64,000 nucleotides of DNA, from NCBI RefSeq assembly GCF_900110415.1, contig NZ_FODR01000004.1, positions 62,001 to 126,000 of the forward strand, read 5' to 3'. Below the pieces are notes generated by a model that was not told the DNA's origin, ran no database searches, and was given only the letters and a program-made list of their open reading frames with translations. A program made the translations under genes and the position numbers. The DNA comes from Mucilaginibacter sp. OK283. Lineage in GTDB: Bacteria; Bacteroidota; Bacteroidia; Sphingobacteriales; Sphingobacteriaceae. The stretch's first letter is position 1. Each line of letters opens with the position of its first letter. Below, piece by piece: positions 9,055-18,500 of this stretch.

Positions 9055-10668
9055 TTACAAACTGTAAATAAATATTTTGCTGTTCTTAGCTGTGCCAAAC
9101 CAAAGGTCTGATTTCATACCAGCAGCTACTGCCAAATATTGTTTACCGTTAACGGAATACGTAATCACGCCACCACCGTTAATGAGGTTTGTAGTACCTT
9201 TCCAAAGGATTTTTCCGGTTGCAGCATCAAACGCATACACTTCGCCATTCATTGAAGCAGTAAAGACCAAACCACCTGCGGTTGGCGTAACACCTGCCAG
9301 GATAGGCCCGGTAGTATGGTATTTCCACTTTTCAGAACCATCTTTTGCATCAAAAGCGGTTAGCCACCCCGTAGCCAATTTTGGGTCATCAGTTACCAAA
9401 TCTTTAGTCCCAAACCAATTAGAGCCAGGCGCGGGAATTCGATTTTTTACGCTATCCAAAGGAGCTAATTTCGCTTTCAACCCCCAGTCGTCGGCACCGG
9501 TATAGATAATGTTGGTTTGTGGATCGTAAGCAGGACCATTCCATTCATTCCCCCCTAAATAGCCTGGTTTAAAATATGTAAAAAACTCACGGGAAAGTGC
9601 CACATCTGTATTGACACGGGTAGTTGTAGGTACTTCATAAATCAAGGGCATAGTTTTTTCAGTTTCATTTGGGTCGTTGGTAATTCCCGCAATATCCAAT
9701 ACAGACAGCAAACCGTTTTTATTTGCAGAAGCTACTAATTTTCTACCTTCTTTAGTTGTGAAAACTACGGGAGGAGCAGAAACATCCCAATCGTGAATGT
9801 CATTTTTTACCAATTGTTTTGAGGCTATAACTTTTCCTGTTTTAATGTCCAAAGCAATCAAATGGTTAAAGTACTTTAAGTCTTCTCCTCTGGCTTCGAT
9901 GTCAAAATCCGGTGCAGGATTTCCGGCTGGAACGTATAAAATCCCCGTAGCTTCATCCAATCCGAAAGATGTCCAATAACCGCCACCGGAGACCGGAATC
10001 CCTGTAGAAGTTTTAGGATTATCGGCGTAATTTGTAATTGTATTGAATTTCCAGATTACGTGACCATCACTGGCATCCAAGGCATAAACGTGCCCTGTAA
10101 CTCCAACTAAATCACCACCTGCTGTTCCTACGAAAACCATTCCTTTGTAAGCAATTGGCGCCATTGGAATTGCTACGCCGGGCTGACCGGATACGTCTAA
10201 TTTAACGTCCCAAAGTATTGAACCATCTTTGGCATTCATTCCCAGAACATGAGAGTCTGAAGTGCCACGAAATAATTTACCATCAAGGTAAGCAACACCT
10301 CTGTTTGCGCCATAACCTGCAGTTGCCGCATTTGAGCGTTCTTTTTTCCAAACCAGGTTTCCTGTAGCCGCATTAACTGCGTAGGTAAACCTGTTTGTTG
10401 TGAAATACATGATGCCACTAACGACCAGCGGGCCGGTTTGGAAGCTATTGATATCTGTTTGCAGATCAAAAGAACCAACCAGTTTCAGGCTTGCTACGTT
10501 TGTGGCATTAATTTGATTGAGCGGTGAGTAACGGTCGCCGGCCAATGTACGGTTGTAAGATGCCCAATCACCTGATTGTGCTGTTTGTGCATGGACATTG
10601 CTTAAAAGCCCACCAACAAAGGCAATTGAAAGCAGGCCCTGTGAAAAAAGGTTTTTTGTTGTTTTCAT
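9055..10668 (-). CDS. PQQ-dependent quinoprotein dehydrogenase-like protein
   Basis: Secreted protein of 537 residues with a cleavable signal peptide (about 1-27, ending VHAQ) and a multi-bladed beta-propeller of PQQ-type repeats (for example LYALDASDGHVIWKF and VYAFDAATGKILWKG, the typical Trp-docking strands). The motif NDIHDWDVSAPP (about residue 290) matches the catalytic HDWD region of PQQ alcohol and glucose dehydrogenases. No cytochrome c domain is attached. I find no cysteine at all in the protein, so the vicinal Cys-Cys disulphide of classical PQQ alcohol dehydrogenases is missing. No PQQ synthesis genes are in the window. It probably oxidises an alcohol or aldose in the periplasm, provided PQQ is bound. 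Confidence 0.87.
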   Translation of the reverse strand: MKTTKNLFSQGLLSIAFVGGLLSNVHAQTAQSGDWASYNRTLAGDRYSPLNQINATNVASLKLVGSFDLQTDINSFQTGPLVVSGIMYFTTNRFTYAVNAATGNLVWKKERSNAATAGYGANRGVAYLDGKLFRGTSDSHVLGMNAKDGSILWDVKLDVSGQPGVAIPMAPIAYKGMVFVGTAGGDLVGVTGHVYALDASDGHVIWKFNTITNYADNPKTSTGIPVSGGGYWTSFGLDEATGILYVPAGNPAPDFDIEARGEDLKYFNHLIALDIKTGKVIASKQLVKNDIHDWDVSAPPVVFTTKEGRKLVASANKNGLLSVLDIAGITNDPNETEKTMPLIYEVPTTTRVNTDVALSREFFTYFKPGYLGGNEWNGPAYDPQTNIIYTGADDWGLKAKLAPLDSVKNRIPAPGSNWFGTKDLVTDDPKLATGWLTAFDAKDGSEKWKYHTTGPILAGVTPTAGGLVFTASMNGEVYAFDAATGKILWKGTTNLINGGGVITYSVNGKQYLAVAAGMKSDLWFGTAKNSKIFIYSL

Positions 10669-10761
10669 AATATTGTTTTTTAATTAAGAATACTCTTAAA
10701 GTCGATGATATTTGTGATCATCGTTTTTTAGGTTTTGTTTTCGTAAATGTTTTACTGGAAA

Positions 10762-10842
10762 TCAAACGATTGCTTTGTTAAAGGCGGCGTTTTTCAAATC
10801 AAAAGAATTTATCAGGTTATTGAAAAGCAGAGTCGAACGCAC
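10762..10842 (-). pseudogene. Truncated 5' fragment of a crp-like gene
   Basis: On the minus strand the segment reads V-R-S-T-L-L-F-N-N and then unrelated residues until a stop after 26 codons. The intact Crp/Fnr protein at 5731-6309 begins MRSTLLFNN. The start codon has changed from ATG to GTG, and similarity ends after about ten codons. It lies 20 bp downstream of the intact esterase gene, the same spacing as at the other copy. It is the right-hand remnant of a duplicated junction. Confidence 0.7.
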
Positions 10843-10935
10843 GCAGAAAATTATACCGCAGTTTATAGACTTTTGGCAAATATCCAATCAACCAGATCAG
10901 CAAGTTCCTTTTCACCTATGGTATGGACTATATCA
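10817..10935. repeat. Right copy of diverged direct repeat (esterase-crp junction)
   Basis: Matches 6284-6405 in direct orientation. Here the esterase side is intact and the crp side is broken, the mirror of the left copy. Such an arrangement is expected after single-crossover integration of a circle carrying the same junction, or after tandem duplication with loss. Confidence 0.8.
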
Positions 10936-11549
10936 TATTCGTGGTAGGTAATGTTGTTGGTTAAAGTTTGCAGATAAGCGAGTGCATCAGTTGCATAGGT
11001 TAAAGGCAATACGGGATCGTTTTTCCCATGGGCGATGAATATCGGCAAGCTTTGCAATTCTTCACCCGGCCTGATCAGCGGCTTAACTTCCGGTAACAGA
11101 CGGCTGCTTAAAATGAATATTCCCGCCAATTTTTTAGGGAAAGTAAGACCAACACTGTAAGACATGATACCGCCCTGGCTGAAACCACCGAGAAAAACTT
11201 TTTTGGGGTCAATATCATATTTGTCGACCAACTGGCTGATAAATGTATTGATGACCAAACGGCTTTTTTCAGCCTGTTCAGCATTAATTATCCGTTCGCC
11301 GTTGCTGAATCCTAATTCAAACCAGGTATACTTTCCGGGAGAAATCGTATAAGGTGCTCTCGCCGAAACTATTACAAAATCAGGCGGAAATTGGTTTGCT
11401 AACCTGAAAAGGTCTTCTTCATTGCTGCCAATTCCGTGCAATAAAAGAATCAACCCTGGCTTTTTTTCTGATAATTCTGCCCCGCGCATCTTATATATCA
11501 GCATCAGCTCTTCGCCCTTCAGGGCGTCTGTTTTAATTTCCATTATCAT
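10863..11549 (-). CDS. Alpha/beta-hydrolase esterase (phospholipase/carboxylesterase family)
   Basis: Serine hydrolase of 228 residues, close to the usual length for the Abhydrolase_2 family. The oxyanion-side motif is LLLHGIGSNEEDL (about 36-48). The nucleophile elbow GGFSQGG gives Ser124, the acid is Asp178 in HGKNDPV and the histidine is probably His209 in EYDIVHT. No signal peptide is visible, so it is cytoplasmic. The start is either of two ATG codons two codons apart. It is the third gene of a minus-strand run after the SnoaL-like and dioxygenase genes (gap of 17 bp to the dioxygenase). In many genomes such esterases sit beside ring-cleavage enzymes, but the substrate here is unknown. 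Confidence 0.88.
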   Translation of the reverse strand: MIMEIKTDALKGEELMLIYKMRGAELSEKKPGLILLLHGIGSNEEDLFRLANQFPPDFVIVSARAPYTISPGKYTWFELGFSNGERIINAEQAEKSRLVINTFISQLVDKYDIDPKKVFLGGFSQGGIMSYSVGLTFPKKLAGIFILSSRLLPEVKPLIRPGEELQSLPIFIAHGKNDPVLPLTYATDALAYLQTLTNNITYHEYDIVHTIGEKELADLVDWIFAKSL

Positions 11550-11566
11550 AGTATGTTTAATAATAA

Positions 11567-12391
11567 TTATCCTGCCTGAAAACAGCGCATACTCAAACTG
11601 CCGAACTGGTAGCCTTCGTATATGTGTTTTATCGGTTCACTTTTTTCGATCAATCCTATAGCATACATCAAAGGCAGGTAGTGATCATTGGTTGGAATAG
11701 ACATGCGCGCTGCTAAACCTGCTTTATCGTAGTTAATCAAAGCGTCGAAGTTTCGATGCTCTAATTGCTCCTTAACAAATCCATCGAATTCAAAATTCCA
11801 ATCATACGGTTGGGCATCGATGTTCCGCCAATCAATCATTCGGAGGTTATGCACGATATTTCCGCTGCAAAGAATGAGTACACCCCTGCGCCGTAGCGCT
11901 TTCAGCTGTTCGCCTAACCGGAAGTGGAAGGCCGCATCTTTTGAATAGTCCATACTCATTTCAAAAACCGGCACGTCAGCCTCCGGCCAGATAAATTTTA
12001 ATACTGTCCAAGCGCCATGGTCAAGGCCCATATCATGATCTTCCATCACATCGGTTAGTGACACGAGTGATTTTAATTCCCGCGCCAATTCAGGGTGCCC
12101 CTGCGGTTCGTATTTAACACGAAACAGTTCTTCGGGGAACCCGCCAAAGTCATGGATCGTCCGTGGTGCCGGATTAACACTTACATAGGTGCCAACAGTT
12201 TCCCAATGTGCTGATATAACCAACACGGCACTTGGTTTATCTAAGCTTTGACCAAGTTTGGTCAGTGTCCGCGTGAAGTCATTATCCCATAAGGCATTCA
12301 TGGGATGACCATGACCGATAAATAACAAGGGCATAGTTTTTTCCCTCAATGGGAAATTCCCGGCAATAGTTGCCAGTTCCTGCAATTTCAT
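11567..12391 (-). CDS. DODA-type extradiol dioxygenase (LigB-like, YgiD family)
   Basis: Protein of 274 residues of the class III extradiol ring-cleavage dioxygenase superfamily. It opens with the metal-site motif LFIGHGHPMNAL and has ISAHWE (about 60), GLDHGAWTVL (about 123-132) and SGNIVHNLR (about 175), which carry the His residues of the metal site. Length and motif order match the 4,5-DOPA dioxygenase/YgiD group, which opens catechol rings. It follows the SnoaL-like gene by 51 bp and precedes the esterase by 17 bp, so one transcript is likely. In Sphingobacteria many of these proteins have untested substrates, so catechol cleavage is inferred from the family. Confidence 0.88.
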   Translation of the reverse strand: MKLQELATIAGNFPLREKTMPLLFIGHGHPMNALWDNDFTRTLTKLGQSLDKPSAVLVISAHWETVGTYVSVNPAPRTIHDFGGFPEELFRVKYEPQGHPELARELKSLVSLTDVMEDHDMGLDHGAWTVLKFIWPEADVPVFEMSMDYSKDAAFHFRLGEQLKALRRRGVLILCSGNIVHNLRMIDWRNIDAQPYDWNFEFDGFVKEQLEHRNFDALINYDKAGLAARMSIPTNDHYLPLMYAIGLIEKSEPIKHIYEGYQFGSLSMRCFQAG

Positions 12392-12442
12392 ATGTTTAAT
12401 TTAAGCAGGCACACCATTTGGTATGCCTGCGGCGTATGCTGA

Positions 12443-13006
12443 TTATTTGCCAAGACCAATTTGGTCAAGGTAAGCCTTGTTGTCCCAAAACAAATGTTCT
12501 TCGGTCATTACGCCATCTTTCCAGATTCCGATGGTAGCCATTGGGATATTGAATTTTTTACCGGTCGGTTGGATGAATTTACCATTGCCGATAGGCATAG
12601 GTTTGGTAAAAGTACCTTCGAAAACGCCCGTAACGGCTGTAAAGTTTCCTGAACCGAAACGGATAGGGTGCTGCTTGATGCGGGTATCAGGCGCATAAAC
12701 AAACAAAGCCTTCATGTCTTCGATATGTTTGGCCAGGCCTGTGGTTATATGACCATCCGGCCAGAATACTTTGATATTTGCGCCATGGCTTTCGTGGAAG
12801 CGTGCCCACTGCTGACCACTGAAGACGGTATAATCCAATGTGTCAAATGTTTTCAGGTGTCGTTGAACCAGTTTGTCGGCTGCTGTCAGTTGTTTTAACT
12901 GTTGCTGCATTTTAACGATTTCCTGTTTTGATTGTGCCTTTACGGATAAAGCACCAGCGCTCACCATCAATAATAACATGGCTGCGATTCTTGTTAAATT
13001 TTTCAT
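12443..13006 (-). CDS. Secreted SnoaL/NTF2-like protein (ester-cyclase type)
   Basis: Protein of 187 residues with a signal peptide (about 1-24, LLLMVSAGALSVKAQ) and a coiled linker. A SnoaL-like cone-shaped domain follows from about residue 50 (VFSGQQWARFHESHGANIKVFWPDGHITTG to EEHLFWDNKAYLDQIGL). Proteins of this fold bind or isomerise small hydrophobic molecules; the catalytic role here is not known. It is the first gene of the minus-strand run with the dioxygenase and esterase, and the promoter should lie just upstream, between 13007 and about 13130. Confidence 0.78.
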   Translation of the reverse strand: MKNLTRIAAMLLLMVSAGALSVKAQSKQEIVKMQQQLKQLTAADKLVQRHLKTFDTLDYTVFSGQQWARFHESHGANIKVFWPDGHITTGLAKHIEDMKALFVYAPDTRIKQHPIRFGSGNFTAVTGVFEGTFTKPMPIGNGKFIQPTGKKFNIPMATIGIWKDGVMTEEHLFWDNKAYLDQIGLGK

Positions 13007-13597
13007 TTTTTTGATGTTTAAGTTTTTGTCTTATTGGACATGACAAAACTGGCCTTTAATTCACCATTCTTATTTGATGTATGGTAAGAAATAACCTTAA
13101 CATAGGTTAAGATTTCGGGTGATATTAGGAGGATTGATTGTGCTCCCAAAATGGAAATGACTTCTTGCTCTTTGAGTTAGAATGTCGTACGCCATCCGTT
13201 AAATGGATATTTCGGATGGCTTGGCCTGTTTATTCTGTGCGTTTTAGCGCGCCGGATTGTGTTTGCTACCCATAGAATTGGCATCAACAATCAATAAATT
13301 AATATTGTCAGTGTTACGGAATGGCTTGTTTGATATTTTGGAATGATGACTCCGCAATATTCAGCTATCCTCAAGGCGCTTTACCACAGGGATATAGGCC
13401 CAAACACCTGAGTTTTATTTTAATCCATCAATGCGGGATGGGAAAATAATCCTTATGCTAATTCTATAGATTTGCTAGCCCTTGCACGCTTAAAATGGCG
13501 TTTTCCTGATAAGGGTCTGCTCTTTCATAATTAGCATTTGGCCGTTCTTTCGACAAGATACCAGCTAATTCATTTACAATAAGTTTATATTTGGGCA
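13007..13597. other. Intergenic region between divergent genes
   Basis: No convincing gene in about 590 bp. It must hold the promoters of the minus-strand SnoaL run and of the plus-strand sigma gene. One hairpin is visible: GCCATCCG at 13191-13198 pairs with CGGATGGC at 13213-13220 across a 14-nt loop. It lacks a strong T-tract, so it is not a clear terminator. Confidence 0.5.
13586..13593 (+). promoter_or_regulatory. Candidate Bacteroidota -7 promoter box (TATATTTG)
   Basis: TATATTTG is an exact match to the TAnnTTTG -7 consensus of the primary Bacteroidota sigma factor. It ends four bases before the annotated ATG of the sigma gene. I saw no good TTTG at the expected -33 distance. If used, the transcript would start at or just inside the start codon, giving a leaderless message. 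Confidence 0.35.
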
Positions 13598-14227
13598 ATG
13601 GAAGCCCCTAACTTACATAAAACAACCTGGATTGAATTTAAAAACGGGAGCGAAGAGGCTTTGCATAATTTATACAGGCAACATTACCTCGGGCTGATCA
13701 ATTATGGCATTAAATTTAGCGGGGACAGGCAGCATTCAAATGATTGTGTTGTTGAAATGCTGCTCGGTCTTTGGGAGAAACGGACTAAATTACCAGAGGT
13801 TGAAAATGTAAGAAGTTATTTATTAACCTGTTTGCGGACGGTTATGCTGCAACACATCAGGTCAGATAAATTAAGGGGGGTTAAGGAAAGTCATGCTCAT
13901 TCTTTAACAGACCAGCAGGAATTATCCTACGAAGATCATATCACCAAAATCCAAACCGATTTAATCATTAAGGATAAACTAACTAAAAGCTTAAATAAAC
14001 TTACTGAAAGACAAAAAGAGTTATTACAGTTAAAGTTTTTTGAAAATCTTGATTACGATGAAATAGCAGCTAATTGCAATATATCCAAGCGTACTGCCTA
14101 TAATATTGTGTACGATGCTTTGAAAGTGCTGAAAGATGATCTTAAAAAGGAAGGTAATGAGGATTCTTATTACCTATTGTCGGCTGTAAGTTTGTTATTA
14201 TTGGCAATGGGGTCTAATATTTCCTGA
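13598..14227 (+). CDS. ECF-type RNA polymerase sigma factor (FecI-like)
   Basis: Sigma-70 family protein of 209 residues. Region 2 covers about 15-85 (FKNGSEEALHNLYRQHYLGLINYG, then LLGLWEKR), and region 4 covers about 130-185 (KLTERQKELLQLKFFENLDYDEIAANCNISKRTAYN, read in parts). A hydrophobic C-terminal tail (LLSAVSLLLLAMG) follows region 4; such tails are common in Bacteroidota FecI-type factors. A FecR-type anti-sigma gene and a SusC/SusD pair follow on the same strand. The classical model is that the outer membrane receptor signals through FecR to release this factor, which then transcribes the susC-susD genes. Confidence 0.88.
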   Translation: MEAPNLHKTTWIEFKNGSEEALHNLYRQHYLGLINYGIKFSGDRQHSNDCVVEMLLGLWEKRTKLPEVENVRSYLLTCLRTVMLQHIRSDKLRGVKESHAHSLTDQQELSYEDHITKIQTDLIIKDKLTKSLNKLTERQKELLQLKFFENLDYDEIAANCNISKRTAYNIVYDALKVLKDDLKKEGNEDSYYLLSAVSLLLLAMGSNIS

Positions 14228-14332
14228 ATTTTTCAAATAAAACGCTCGTTTTGTTAAATAGTTAAAAAATATTTCAATTTTTTGTAGTAAAAATTGAAAT
14301 GCCAAGCATCAATAGGGAAATTTTTAAAAAAA

Positions 14333-15430
14333 ATGAACTATTCTGATTTTGGTATTGAAGATTTCTTATCTGATATTTCGTTTCAGGAATATTGTTTGGG
14401 TAACAATGAACAGGCAGTAGCCTTTTGGACGGAATGGTTGAAAAATCATCCCGAGAAGGCGAGTGTTGTGCATAGTGCCAGAACCCTGTATTATGTACTT
14501 AACGGAAACATTACTGACAAAGATTTCCAGGCAGACTATGGAATTTTTCAGAAGGCTTTTGGTCATCAGCGTTTTAATTCCATTTCACGCCCGCCGGTTC
14601 AGGGGGAGATCATTCCGCTAAAACGGTCAAATATGAACCTGGTGATGGCCTTAACCGGCATTGCCGCGTGTTTTCTGATCGTATTCGCTGTTTACTTGTT
14701 TAAGTCAAAAAAAGCTAAGGAACCGATAATAAGCGAGGCACTTAGTTTTTCGAGCCCTTTAGGAAGAAAAAAAACAATCACCCTTACTGATGGAACAAAG
14801 GTCATATTGAATGGAGGGAGTAAATTAACGGTTGCGGGTGACTATAATGACAGTCGGCGCGATGTAATACTGGAAGGCGAAGGGTACTTTGACGTGGTAC
14901 ATGATGCTCAAAAAACATTTACAGTCCATACCGCTAAAATCAATATCAAAGATATTGGTACCATATTTAATGTAAAGGCCTATGCTGCTGATAAAACAAC
15001 AGAAGCCTCTTTAATAAAGGGAGCTATAGAAATCACCCTGAATAATAAAGCTAAAAGCAAAATTTTGTTAACCCCGAACAATAAACTGGTTTTGCTTAAC
15101 AACAAGGATCTGAATGTCGCCGGGGACAGCAAGAAGGTTAAAGCGCCTTTTGCTGTGCGTAATATTACCAGGAATACAGATGGCAATTCCGTAGTTGAAA
15201 CCGACTGGACCCAAAATAAACTCACATTTTTTGACCAGCGCTTTGATGAAATAACGGTCCAGATGGAAAGGTGGTACGGTGTAAAGATCGATATCCTTAA
15301 CCCCGATGTAAAGGGTTATCATTTTACGGCCACATTTGATCATGAGGACATCACGGAGGTGTTAAAGGCTCTTAAATTATCCGGAAACTTTAAATACAGG
15401 AAGGAGGGTAATGTAATCAGTATTTACTAA
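14333..15430 (+). CDS. FecR-type anti-sigma factor
   Basis: Protein of 365 residues counted from the ATG; an in-frame TTG 13 codons earlier is a weaker start. It has a short cytoplasmic N-terminus (about 1-100) that should bind the sigma factor, one transmembrane helix (about 102-123, NLVMALTGIAACFLIVFAVYL read in part) and a periplasmic FecR domain (about 140-270, with TLTDGTKVILNGGSKL and GEGYFDVVHD). The C-terminal DUF4974-type domain (about 285-365, FFDQRFDEITVQMERWYGV) is the part thought to contact the STN domain of the receptor. Its position between the sigma gene and susC is the standard arrangement for Bacteroidota sigma/anti-sigma regulated uptake loci. Confidence 0.9.
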   Translation: MNYSDFGIEDFLSDISFQEYCLGNNEQAVAFWTEWLKNHPEKASVVHSARTLYYVLNGNITDKDFQADYGIFQKAFGHQRFNSISRPPVQGEIIPLKRSNMNLVMALTGIAACFLIVFAVYLFKSKKAKEPIISEALSFSSPLGRKKTITLTDGTKVILNGGSKLTVAGDYNDSRRDVILEGEGYFDVVHDAQKTFTVHTAKINIKDIGTIFNVKAYAADKTTEASLIKGAIEITLNNKAKSKILLTPNNKLVLLNNKDLNVAGDSKKVKAPFAVRNITRNTDGNSVVETDWTQNKLTFFDQRFDEITVQMERWYGVKIDILNPDVKGYHFTATFDHEDITEVLKALKLSGNFKYRKEGNVISIY

Positions 15431-15451
15431 GATGCTCTCATCGTAAAAAAA

Positions 15452-15473
15452 GGGAAATACCTTGGTATTTCCC
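15452..15473. terminator. Hairpin between fecR and susC
   Basis: GGGAAATACC (15452-15461) can pair with GGTATTTCCC (15464-15473) with a very tight loop. A run of A precedes it, so the T-run is on the minus strand. On the plus strand it is a hairpin without a U-tract and may act as a weak attenuator or processing site between fecR and susC. Confidence 0.5.
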
Positions 15474-15560
15474 CACGAATTAAAATCCTCACTGAAGACA
15501 GGTTAATCAATTGGCGTTGTCGCCTGCTTCAAATGTCAAACTTTTAAATCATGTAAAATT

Positions 15561-18500
15561 ATGCAAAAAAGCACAGATAATGGTGCCGTTTTTCCTATTG
15601 CCCCTATTGGTAAAATTTTGTTTGTTATGAAATTAACTTTTATGCTGATGGTTATCAGTTGCCTTTCTGTTTCAGCAACGGTATACTCCCAGCAAGTGCG
15701 TATGTCTATGAGTGTCAAGGATGCTGAGATCAGTAAGATTATAAGAATAATCGAAAAAAATACACCCTATAAATTCGTTTACAATAACAACCTGTTCAAA
15801 TCGGACACCAGGATCAACCTTTCGGTTACTGACGTAACGGTTGCTGATATACTGAACACCATATTACAGCATACCGGCTTTACTTATAAAGTACTTAACA
15901 ACAATCTGGTCGTGCTTGTCAAACTGGAGTCGGAAACTCCCGCTCTGGTGATCACCGGTATGGTTGTTGATGACAACGATCTGCCGCTTCCCGGCGTTAC
16001 CATCAGAGTCAAAGGAGACAGATCAGTAAGCGCCGCCAGTGATTATAACGGTCATTTCAACATTGCCGTGGCATCCGGAAACGACATTTTAATCGTGAGT
16101 TATATTGGTTTTATTACGGAGGAAGTGCCTCTTTCAGGGCAAAAATCAATTAAAATCAGGCTTAAACCGGCTCAAAACGGTCTAAATGAAGTGCAGGTAT
16201 TAGGATATAGCACGACCACCAAAAGAAACAATACCGGGGCCGTAAGTTCCATTACCGCTAAGGATATAGAAAATCAGCCTGTTGCTAATCCCCTGGCTGC
16301 CATGCAGGGTAAACTCTCAGGTGTACAGATCACCCAAAACAATGGTTTGCCCGGTAGCGGTTTCAGGGTACAGATCAGGGGCATCGGCTCACTATCAAGC
16401 GGTACGCTTCCGCTATATGTAGTTGACGGTATTCCGTTTACGCTATTCAATGGAAGTACACCCGCGACAGACGGGTTGAACGCCTATGGCATTGGTGGTG
16501 CCAATGGCGGGGAAATCAGCCCGCTGGGCATGATTAACCCAGACGATATTGAGCGGATCGATGTTTTAAAGGACGCTGATGCGACTGCCATTTATGGATC
16601 TAAGGGTGCCAACGGTGTTGTTTTAATAACCACCAAAAAGGGCACAGGCGGGAAAACAAAATATAACGTAAACTTTTACCAGGGCATTGGTAAAGTCGGG
16701 CATTTTATCGATATGCTGAATACACCCGATTATCTGGCGATGCGCAAAGCAGCCTTCGCCACTTCCGGCGTTACACCAACAGCAACGAATGCCCCCGATT
16801 TACTGGTTTGGGATCAAAACACCAATACCAACTGGCAAAAGCAGTTAATAGGAGGTACGGCCCATACAACCAATGCAGACCTTGCTGTATCCGGCGGTAA
16901 TATGCAGAATACTTTCTTATTCAGCTCAAATTATCGTCATGAAGGAACCGTTTTTCCGGGAAGCTTTGGAGCTAATACATTTTCAAACCGTTTAAGCGCG
17001 GGGCATAGGAGCGAAGACAACAAGTTTGGCATCAACCTGAATGTGAACTACGGCTATATGCAGAACAATCTAATCGGCACTGATCTGTCTACCTTATACA
17101 ATTTACCACCAAACCTGCCTGCTTACAATGCGAACGGGACCCTTTACTGGAATACTTCTGTAACGAATCCGATGGCCTATTTGCTTCGACCCACTGCTAA
17201 TACCACCACCAACCTCATCAGTAATATGAATGTATACTATCATTTACTGCCGGGCTTGAATGTAAAGGCGAATTTAGGGTATTCGGCAACCGGTCTTAAA
17301 CAAACGCTGGAAACACCATTGACTTCCCTGAACCCGGCAACCGTCGTTTTATCCGCACCAAATAATACCTTACGGTATGCCAACAATACTTACTCCAACT
17401 ACATCCTGGAACCTCAGGTCGAGTACCGGAAAAAAATATTAAAAGGGGATCTGCAGGCATTGGCAGGTACAACCTTTCAGCGTACGCTTACCGATGGTTT
17501 AAATTTACTGGGAACCGGATTTAGCAGTGACGCCCTGATCGGCAATCTGAACAATGCAGCGTCAATTATTAATTATGGCAGCAACAACTCTGATTATAAA
17601 TATACAGCCTTGTTTGGCAGGTTAAATTATAACTGGGATGATAAATACCTGTTTGATGGTACTTTCCGCCGGGATGGCTCATCAAGGTTCGGCGCGAACC
17701 ATCGCTTCGGGAATTTTTGGGCTGTGGGTGCCGCCTGGGTTTTTTCGCAGGAATCCCTTATGAAAAACCTGCCATGGCTAAGCTTTGGTAAATTGCGCGG
17801 CAGTTATGGCTTAACCGGTAATGATCAGATCCAAAATTACCTCTATGATGCCTATTTTAACACAACCGGTTCCGCCAATAGCTACCAGGGGCAATCTATT
17901 ATTTATCCATCCTCTATTCCCAACCCTGATTTACATTGGGAGACCAATAAAAAATTGGATGTCGCCATTGAGCTCGGGTTCTTTAAAGACAGGATTTATC
18001 TGAAAGCGGATTACTTCCGTAACCGCTCATCAGATCAGTTGGTTTCTGTAACATTGCCAACCCAGGCGGGCTTCAATAGCTATACTACAAATTTCCCTGC
18101 AGTTGTTCAAAACAAGGGCTTCGAATTTGAATTAAATACGACCAATATTCAGCTTAAAAACTTTAAGTGGGTAACGGCATTCAATTTAACTATTCAACGT
18201 AATAAAATATTATCAATTGAAAACCCGAACCAACTGTTTAACAGCTCCAGCTATATCGTAGGGCAGCCCGTTAACGCAACCTTATTATATCATTTTACAG
18301 GTATCGACCCGGCAACCGGAGTGCCGGCTTATCAGGACCTGAATGGCGACGGAGCCATAACATACGCGGCCGACCGTAAACCAGCACCATTGGGCCATCC
18401 GTATTATGGGGGGATGACGAATAGCTTCACTTATAGAAGCATACAGTTAGATGTGTCCTTCTTGTTTAATCACCGTATGGGTTATGTCAATAACACCGCT

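Noticed and set aside
10747-10947. Plus-strand frames over both copies of the esterase-crp repeat (also 6209-6442)
   Set aside because: Their similarity to each other reflects the duplicated minus-strand genes, not a plus-strand protein family.
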